Shown here: positions 56,105 to 64,000 of the stretch, piece after piece | Position numbering within the stretch: position 1 is the first letter of the stretch | How the letters are laid out: every line of letters begins with the position of its first letter | Assembly: GCF_036588685.1 (NCBI RefSeq) | Contig: NC_086374.1 | Span: forward strand, 25,722,886-25,786,885 | DNA: 64,000 nucleotides | Direction: 5' to 3' | From: Mytilus trossulus | Lineage: Eukaryota; Mollusca; Bivalvia; Mytilida; Mytilidae | The notes under the pieces: model-generated | The model's database searches: none | Seen by the model: only the letters and a program-made list of their open reading frames with translations | What the model was told of the DNA's origin: nothing | Made by a program: the position numbers and the translations under genes

Positions 56105-57392
56105 GTAGGACTCTAAAGTGCAATGGTCTACGCTAAAGTATGATGGTGTCTCAAGCTAAAGTGCGATGGTATAACACGCTAAAGTATGATGGAACAAAAG
56201 AGAAAGATTCAAGGGCACTAATGTTAAAAACAAGCCTTCTTGCAAAATCTAGTTTGCTATGATATAACATATAATGCGATAGGCTTTTACATTAAAGGTC
56301 TTCTATGAAGAAATTTAGAAGACTGACCTAGAAATAACTGCTAAAAAAGTTATTTAGGTGTCACAAAATACCATATATCCTTTAAAATGAATGTTTAACA
56401 ATTCAGGCGTATTGGATTGATTTTTGGTTGCTTAACGTTCAGTGGCAAATATTCATGCATGTTCAGGACGAGGGGCGTATTGGGTAATTGATGTAGCTTG
56501 CCGTTTACACAGCCTATTAATGTAAACACATTCCCTTAAAGTTGTCAGTTGCAAATAAAAAATTCTGTCATTGTTGGAATAAATAAAATTTATTTGGACA
56601 AGCTAAATGCTAGAGAAAGGGGTTGTTTCATCTTTTTTAGTATCTAGTATTAATACATGTTCAGGGTTCTTGCTAGGAATTTTTGAAGGCGAGTCCAGGG
56701 ACTCGTCTCTTTTGGCTGTGGTGAGTCCAACAACAAGAAGAATATATTTTGTTGCAATATAATGAAATATTTTAGTCTCCATGGCCTAACAGAGCAATGA
56801 AATGACATTAAATTCAGATTACTTTTAAACTTTTGCTATAAAATGATGATATTTGTGTTTAACAGTGTTCAGTTTATACAAAATATTTCAATCTTAATGC
56901 ATCTGTGGACTCACCAGTTTTGAAAATGGTGAGTCCAGACAGATTTTGATGGGTCCAGGACTCGTGGAGGATTCGCTTTAGCGAGAACCCTGATGTTATA
57001 TTTTACTACAATGTACACACTGATGGACAATTTATGATTTACGCTTGAACACGCATACCTTTATTTTACCGATGTTTATATTCTTCAATAAAAATGACAA
57101 CATTTTAATGTAAACGTTAACATTAATATGCATCTGTTTGCTTCCAATATTTATTTCATCTTGTGGCATGTTCATTTTTGGTTTGTATAAACGACTGTTA
57201 CCGTCATAATCCAACTACGTTTCGTACGTATATACTTTCGCGGACCATCACACTTTAGCGTGTGTAGCCATTGCACTTTAGCGATTCGTACGTATATACT
57301 TTGGCGGACCATCACACTGTAGCGTGTGTAGCCATCGCACTTTAGCGTGACCATCATACTTTAGTGTCCCCATCGCACTTTAGAGTCCTACA
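56105..57392. mobile_element. Transposon-like element whose ends are arrays of a CTAAAGTGYGATGG motif
   Basis: Left end is GTAGGACTCTAAAGTGCAATGG. Right end is CCATCGCACTTTAGAGTCCTAC. The left end has four motif copies (56111-56195). The right end has at least five in inverted sense (57240-57385), interspersed with a second motif, CGTACGTATATACTTT. ATATAT runs flank both ends. No transposase is recognised. Confidence 0.8.
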
Positions 57393-57923
57393 TACATATA
57401 TATATATATTTATATACACAAAACAATGAACTTAAATTCTAACAATAAAAATCGGTAAAATATAAACATAAAAATTTATTAAAATTTCAACAAAGAAAAC
57501 AGAGTAAAATTAAACAAAACAACAGACTGAAAACTTAAAAATAAACATTGCAGCAGAATATACACATCAGACTAGAATATAAACAACAAAACAAATCGAT
57601 GGACTAGAATATAAACAATACTGTTCAATTTAATAATATTAACAGAACAATGCACTAGAATCTTAAAACAAATAAACTGAACAAAATATAAATAGAACAA
57701 TAGACTAGATTCTTAGCAAAATAAGTTAACAATGTGTTCATGACACACAAATGCCCCAGCTTGTAAATATGCTGGACTTCAATAGATGTATTATTGAAGT
57801 TTGTATTTCATGACATTGGTTTCTTTCTATATGTTGTCATTCGAGATTGCTCTAGGGTTTGAGTGCACTCATTGTTAAATAATGAGGTTACTCTAGAATG
57901 GTGACGGTGACGTGACGCCATCC

Positions 57924-58476
57924 AAAGGAGTAGGTCCGGTAAGGGCCGATTTTGGCCCCAAATTTAAGGTTCAACAAACAAAATATGTTGGACCGTTTTT
58001 AAACACTTAAGTGTCTATTTCAATTGATTCAATTACTTTATGTGAAAGATTTTATCTGATTAAGTCATTAAAAACACTCCGAATCAAGCTTAAATATGAA
58101 AAATCTATCAAATTGTCACTATTCAGATGGTTTTTGTCAAAAATGAAAGTGGCCGCATCCACGTTCATCCTCAACCTTTATATATGTTATGTATCATCAT
58201 CAAATACAACTTACATTTCAATATTATGAATGAAAACGAATGCGGCCACTTTCATTTAAGACAGAAATGCTAAAATTGTGAAGATTTCAGTAATTTAGCA
58301 TGACTTAATGATGTTAGTACCTGATATATGTGCATTGTATTGTCAAAAACAACCCAAATTTGTGTAGCAGAAGTATTCCACTTTCCAATAAATAGCTAAA
58401 AGGTTACATTTTCTCAATTTTGTAAAACTGCTATATTTTGGGGCCTAAAAGGGGTCTTACTGAACCTACTCCTTTG
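57924..58476. mobile_element. Inverted-repeat element with AAAGGAGTAGGT ends
   Basis: Left AAAGGAGTAGGTCCGGTAAG and right CTTACTGAACCTACTCCTTT are inverse with two mismatches, and GGCCCC words continue the match. A second pair inside (AAAGTGGCCGCATCC near 58147 with GAATGCGGCCACTTT near 58237) is also inverted. No coding. Confidence 0.7.
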
Positions 58477-59075
58477 ACCTTTGATCAGTGTTTGGTGGTA
58501 ATATATGCATTGTGTATAAGTTTTATAACTTTTAAGCAAACTAAAGTTTAAAAAACAGAAACAAATTGCAGGATGTACATATTGACAAGGGTCCTTTGCC
58601 TAGTGGCAAGGGCTTATAAATAAAATCCTCACTGAAATCGTACACCAAACGATTACACTTTATATGATTGGTATATTCTATAATTCTAGGTTTTTTAACC
58701 CACAGTATTATTTTTTCTTAATAAATACCTCTGCAATTTTCTGTTCATTATAATATATTTCTTCCCCAGAAAATGACTTTGATTGTATATAGCATTCAGA
58801 TTAATAATTCTATTTTTCTGTTCTGAAATAAGACTGTAATATTATGTGACTTCAAGGTTCTACTTATATTATTTGAAATGTTTTATTGCATAATATTAAA
58901 CTATTTGACAGCTCATTTTTTTTAAATGTGTAACTAAAGAATCACGTCAGAGAAACCTTTTTAAAAAAAAAAGATACTTAAAATAACCAAGCATCTTTGT
59001 TTGGGCTGCAGGATATCAAATACATTCACATCTTTTGAGTGTACCCTAGTAAACCTGGACTTCTAACAACATTAA

Positions 59076-62000
59076 AGGGAAAATTCGCGATTTTTTACTT
59101 ATGGTTTAAATATGTTCATTATGACAAAATATATATATTCACAAAGTTTTATCGCTATATGTCCAGTAATAAAGGAGAAATTCAACAATTAATTAAAAAT
59201 TATTAACTACTTCCTGTAGGTCGTGACGTTTTCTCCTGGTTTTTGCATGCCGGGATTTAAAATACAATCAGTAAAAGTCTTTGTTTTTAATGATATTTAA
59301 ACTTAAGCGTAAGCGCGCAGATGACTTATGGTTTATCTAATAAACATCAGATAATAAGAAGATAAGACGCACAGACGTGCAATTGTACACATTCATGAGA
59401 TAAATTTTCTATGTTAAACGTATATATTCGAATTATTTTTGTAGACAACCAAAAAAGTTATAAATTTATTAATTAATGCATTTTCGGACTGATATATGAG
59501 ATGAACAAATTAAAGTACAATAATCTGTAAAGACAATATGTTGGTGTACTCTTATTGACCTTTTACTATCTCTGCTATGACTAGATTTATACGATGTGTG
59601 TATTCACGGTTCTGTGGCAAATTGAATACTCGTAGATGGCTTGTTGAAAGGTAAATTGTTATTTGCACTTCGGTATTTAACCACGCCTCTAGGGCACACC
59701 TTGCCAGGTGTGACTGTCTATTCGGAGCAGTGGATTATAAAACAAGGGAGCATTCAATATACACATCTATAATACTAATTCAAGTTTGTGACAAATAAAA
59801 ATAGATTGCCGTGGAATTATTAAATTATATTTGCTGTATCATTTATTTCAATTCAAATAAATTAATTTACTAAGTAATAAACAATTTTCGGTTAAAGATG
59901 AGGATGAGGATTTGACCTATTCTATAAAACACATTTATTAGTTAACTACATTCGAGACCAAAGGATATTAACTTAAATGATTCAATTAACTTTACTCACA
60001 TATTACTTATATTTCTATCTTATGATTTTTGCGTGCTTGTTTTTATAGAACAGTTTATATATGGTCCAAAAATTTATCATAAAATCATAACTAAAAATGT
60101 CTTGTTCGGAGAATGATAGTACTATAACAATGGTTCCAGTCAGTCAAAAGAGTCAGATTTTGACGAGTATGGTCATTTTGCGTACGCACTAGAGCCAGAG
60201 TATACCGAAGAAGAGCTCCATGAAATGGAAGCTGCAGAAAGTTCCCGAAATCAAGATATCCTTAGCAACCATCGCTAGTTTTTAAAACACAGATTGGTGT
60301 TCGTGTACTAAATGCATACTTATGCCGTTATTAACGGAATGTCTTTGTTGCCACGAATTTACTCTCTTTGATGGTAATTTTGAATTGGGTGAATGCATTA
60401 GTAACAGCATCGATTTCAGAACAGTTTGTTTGAACCCGGTTGTTCTTGAAACTAAATATATAAGTTTTTTTTAAGTACAATCGTATTCATATTATACATT
60501 TTAAATGAATGAACAAATATTAAACCTATCTGTTTATTGTTTTCCGCCCATGTCTGCTCATCGCCAGAAAAAAATTTGTCGCACGAAAAAATGGTGTTAA
60601 TTCCAGAGTCAAAATTTAAAGAACTTATTTTCCATGTTTTCTGGTATTGTTCGAAAGAGAATTGACCTAACAGAAGAATTACTATCTTAGGCTGTCAGTA
60701 ACACATGTAGAGCAGTGGGTCGTTGTTGGACATGTAAATCTTATAAAGTGTATCATCTGTTAAATTTGCAGGTCACTGAAAGGGGAAGTTTCATACGGAA
60801 GTAGGTTTTGAGATTGATTTTTTTTAATATCCAGTGACACATATTACATGTGTAGTCTTGAACGTTTGATACATCATTTACTCTCAAATTGCAAAAAAAG
60901 AAAACTTCCACTTGTATTTATAGTATTTGTTGAAATAGTCCTCGTCTCACAACGTATAATACTTATCTATTTGACCAACGATGTTCAAAAACAAAAGACA
61001 ACGAATTTTATGTCATCCTTCCCTATTTTTAAATGTAACTTATAAGGCTGTTCAACTGGCAAGAATACCGCTAAAGCGGACAAGCAGTTTATTCTTTAAA
61101 TTGCTATCATATCACGGCAAGAAAGAAAATAAATCCCGAAATTGATTTGTAACTTTAATACTCAATAGTTTTCCTAGAAAATACTCACACCCCTTTGGGA
61201 TTATTAGTGTACGTCCAGTTGCATATATTTTACATGAATGTCGGAACAATTGTGATGATGACGAATTTATTCCTTTATTCGAGAACAATTTAATTGATAT
61301 ATAAAACTGGGATTTTACTATGTTCATAACTTCGATGAACCAAAGCAAGATATATATCGACCTGTATTGTAATCAAACTGGTTCTCTTCTTCTTCTTCTT
61401 TTGGTATACAATATAGTCTGATACATGTATATATGTTAAATTGCACTATAGTTCCGTAACTTTCTATCCAGGCGCGTATAAGCCAACATCGACAAGTGCG
61501 TACATTTTTTAAATCAATATTTTTGGTATGTTCCAGTCTGTCCTTCACTATTGACAAATTACATTTTCCCAAATTAACCCTCGGAAAAAATATGTATATA
61601 GATTTTTATTTCTTCAAATCTTTTTTTTTCTGGTATTTTTTATATTTTCATAAATTATATTCTTTACACCAGAAATGTTATTTATAAACAAGCGTACGAG
61701 TTAAGTTATTGGCATCATATCACTTTCGGACACACAAGACAGATCTGATGTGTATTATACACCTGATAGTTCAAAATGGAAAGTTATAAGTCTGCCGTGT
61801 ACACTGATCAATACCTACAGAAGTGAAACGATGCATGAACTTGCAAGCCCGACAGGAAATCGCTTGAATACCTTGATGTGTCACCTGAGTCCTCACACCC
61901 CTCACAATACCTTTGGGAGTAATACCTTTAGCGATGCTGGTGATCAGATGAGGAGAGATCCGAATTTATTTGAATAAAGTTTATTACTTTAAAGAATTAT

Positions 62001-62438
62001 GAACGAATTAGATTTTTGAAAACAATTTTCACGGAACACTTATTTATTATTTGAACTTTGATTTTTTAACTAATTCCAATATTAACAGTTTAAAAATAAC
62101 AGATATATAATAATGGTCATTTAAAAAAAAAATAAGAACATTTTCCGTATCAAGTTTACAGTTAGTCAGATAAAACAATCGTACGATTGACAAGATATCG
62201 ACACGCAATTACGACTACATCGGTTACTGTAGTTTTGGTCCTTTGTGTTTTATAGACATATCGTGATTATAATCGTAGAAGATTACAAAATGGCGGAGCG
62301 TAGAAAATTGATACTCAAAATTTAAAATCGATGTTGATCTCTTTTCTAGCGGAATAAAACTTTAATATCTATAAATTTGAGACTTTTTATACAGAATGGA
62401 CATAATATCAATTTTTGATTTTTTTGCGAAGTTTCCCT
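59076..62438. mobile_element. 3.36-kb TTAA-flanked DNA transposon (Kolobok/piggyBac-like termini)
   Basis: TTAA lies at 59072-59075 and 62439-62442. The left terminus is AGGGAAAATTCGCGATT and the right, inverted, is AGGGAAACTTCGCAAAA: about 13 of the first 15 bases match. The termini and TTAA target duplications match the Kolobok and piggyBac superfamilies as I know them. The interior carries a decayed gene with a P2X7-tail-like zinc motif (60132-60474). No transposase DDE frame is seen, so it is probably non-autonomous or decayed. Confidence 0.7.
60132..60474 (+). pseudogene. Degraded gene with a P2X7-C-terminal-like cysteine cluster
   Basis: Frame 60132-60278 encodes an acidic segment (ESDFDEYGHFAYALEPEYTE) and stops. 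A second frame at 60292-60474 encodes WCSCTKC, eight residues, then CLCCHE, then DFRTVCLNPVVLE. The W-C-x-C-x2-C...CC pattern is that of the zinc-binding cytosolic ballast domain of the P2X7 receptor. As I recall, related domains occur in many invertebrate proteins without a channel. No P2X channel part is present. A frame break near 60110 and the stop at 60276 indicate decay, though an intron between the two frames cannot be excluded. Confidence 0.5.
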
Positions 62439-62565
62439 TTAAGGTCTCTAATATATAAGACACCCTATAATTTGTACATGATTTAAGTGATTTTTGTATA
62501 CATTTCTAAGAGCAATCTAAATTGGAGTCCATTTTGCTGTTTTTTCTCAAGTATCAAGATAGATA

Positions 62566-62684
62566 CTATAATAAATCCTCATTAACAATTCTCTCCATCT
62601 GGTGAAATACCAAGTCATTCTGTGAATCTTCACTTGAAACAGAAAACATTGTCTCAGGTACTTCTTGCTGCTTCTTGTGATTTC
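62566..62684 (-). CDS. Last coding exon of an unidentified gene entering from the right edge
   Basis: Minus strand: acceptor TAATTATTAG, then 119 nt in phase 1, ending TAG at 62568-62566. It encodes NHKKQQEVPETMFSVSSEDS and QNDLVFHQMERIVNEDLL, an acidic C-terminus with codon use that looks real and no repeat similarity in the window. The preceding small exon is probably 63746-63712. I do not recognise the protein. Convergent orientation to SCAP. Confidence 0.5.
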
Positions 62685-63711
62685 CTAATAATTACAAATA
62701 AATAAATTAACAATGATAGAATATATAATAAAATGTTGTACATTTTTTTCAAAAGAAACAGATATTATGGCAAAATGTGTGTGTTGAACACAAAGGGGGG
62801 TAACTGTTTAATAAATAACAACTTTGCCAATTTTTTCATGAAAAAATAATGGATGACATATCTGGCCACAGACCACAATTAATTCCTCTATCAGTTCTTT
62901 ATAACCTTTTGCATCATTAAAAAAATTGCACCATGCACTTTTGTCAAATTTTTTGTGTGTGTAATGTATTGTCCTAGTCCAAATATATATCCAAAATTCA
63001 GAAAGATTGAAGCAATCACTTTTACAAATTTAGCCAATACACATCCATACCCCTATTGACAAGTCAAGAGATGTTCCGAAAACTGTAAATATCACCTTTT
63101 TGCACTTAACCTAATCACTCATTCCATATCAAAATCAGTTAAAATACAACCTCCAAAAATTTATTTGACCTCTCTTCTTTCATTTCCTACCAAAAAGATT
63201 TAAGGAATGAGTGAGGAAAGGAAAGAAAAAAAATTAAGGAAAAATACACTCTAATTAAAAGGAACTATATTCGTGGACAACGAAAAGCGGGGTCATTAAT
63301 TGTGGTCTTGGGCCTATAAGGGGCCTAAAACTTGACCAATTCTAATAAAACTTGGCATGATTCAAGCTTAGTATATTATAAAACAGGTTACAAACTTTCA
63401 AAGCCATATGATACCAAATAAAAAAAATGTGGCATTTTTTATATCTGAATTTTGGGTGCTGAATTGTGGCGTTGAATTAGAACAATTAAAACTATCAAAT
63501 TTGAGCTTCTAAAAACCAAAAGATACCAAAACTAACACTTTTTAATGTCTCTATGTATAAGTTAACATCTATTTAAAGCAACAGAAAGCATACTTCATGT
63601 ATCAGACTTATGAAAAATGGCCAGAAGTTAATTTTATATGAGCCTGTGCCAAAAAATAGAGGTTTTCAATTAGGGTGAGGCCTTATATCAAATGTAATAT
63701 TTTTCACTTAC
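62685..63711. other. Probable intron of the right-edge gene
   Basis: AT-rich. It contains fragments of mussel repeats (GACCACAATTAATTCC at 62873; GGGCCTATAAGGGGCCTAAA at 63311) and no other exon I can support. Confidence 0.35.
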
Positions 63712-63746
63712 CACAATTTTCTGAAGTTGTTAAGTTATCAAACAAA
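63712..63746 (-). CDS. Candidate small internal exon of the right-edge gene
   Basis: 35 nt with donor GTAAGT at 63711 and acceptor TGTTAAAG. It ends in phase 1 and reads LFDNLTTSENC, joining to GGA AAT CAC of the last exon without a stop. Small size and a weak acceptor keep confidence low. Confidence 0.35.
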
Positions 63747-63842
63747 CTTTAACAGGTTATAAATGTACTTTTGATGGAAATATAAGTTTCAAATAGCATA
63801 ACACATGTGAATAAAATGGTCTTTAGCAATGTTATGCTTAAA

Positions 63843-63965
63843 CTAGAGGCTCTAAAGAGCCTGTGTCGCTCACCTTGGTCTATGTGCATATTAAACAAAG
63901 GACACAAATGGATTCATGACAAAATTGTATTTTGGTGATGATGATGTGTTTGAAGTTCTTACTTT
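63843..63965 (-). repeat. Inverted copy of the intron 2 repeat end
   Basis: AGGCTCTAAAGAGCCTGTGT and GCTCACCTTGGTCTATGTGC are the reverse complement of the sequence around 32620-32715 in SCAP intron 2. Confidence 0.7.
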
Positions 63966-64000
63966 ACTGAATGATTTTGCTTCTTACAATTATATCTATC

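Larger units (their letters stand above)
51488..59071. other. SCAP 3' UTR and downstream intergenic DNA
   Basis: AT-rich, no coding exon recognised. SCAP must be polyadenylated somewhere after 51487; AATAAA-type hexamers occur at 51898 and 54836, but I cannot choose between them. Contents: MITEs at 53178-53386 and 53884-54164, an inverted repeat at 55374-55485, an element with motif-array ends at 56105-57392, and an inverted-repeat element at 57924-58476. Confidence 0.5.

Noticed and set aside
61750..61977. 75-residue open frame near the right end of the TTAA transposon
   Set aside because: No recognisable motif, no splice support and no link to the zinc-motif frames; left uncalled.

Overview
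Eukaryotic, AT-rich, intron-rich DNA with very dense interspersed repeats. The organism is most likely a bivalve mollusc close to Mytilus. This is inferred from recurrent repeat families I associate with mussel genomes (the GACGAAACGCGCGTCTGGCG tail, a retroelement 3' tail, the TTAA-GGTGGTACC MITE) and from a metazoan SCAP gene. It is not proven by a search.

Layout. (1) 0.4-13.4 kb, minus strand: one complete gene and the start of a probable tandem relative. The complete gene (13366 to 4687) has phase-consistent exons encoding coiled coil - FN3 - caspase-like p20 - FN3 - FN3 - caspase-like p10. The residues expected at the caspase catalytic dyad and S1 pocket are replaced, so it reads as a pseudocaspase whose p20/p10 linker carries two fibronectin type III domains. 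Two alternative coiled-coil first exons (13.3 and 12.8 kb) share one downstream splice phase. Two more exons of the same design (1.43 and 0.66 kb) probably start a neighbouring paralogue that runs off the left edge. (2) 13.4-28.4 kb: repeats only. These are tandem copies of a mussel repeat, reverse-transcriptase fragments, a 444-bp palindrome, a broken LINE, a 2-kb repeat with 120-bp subrepeats, a transposon with patterned palindromic termini, and two tRNA-derived SINEs. (3) 28.43-51.49 kb, plus strand: a complete 24-coding-exon SCAP gene (predicted 1307 residues), the sterol-sensing escort of SREBP, with many repeats in its introns. (4) 51.5-62.4 kb: non-coding DNA with several inverted-repeat elements, ending in a 3.36-kb TTAA-flanked DNA transposon that holds a degraded P2X7-tail-like zinc motif. 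(5) 62.57-63.75 kb, minus strand: the last exons of an unidentified gene entering from the right edge.

Functional picture: SCAP is an isolated housekeeping gene of sterol homeostasis. The pseudocaspase cluster looks like lineage-specific cell-death or immune machinery. I see no functional link between the two.
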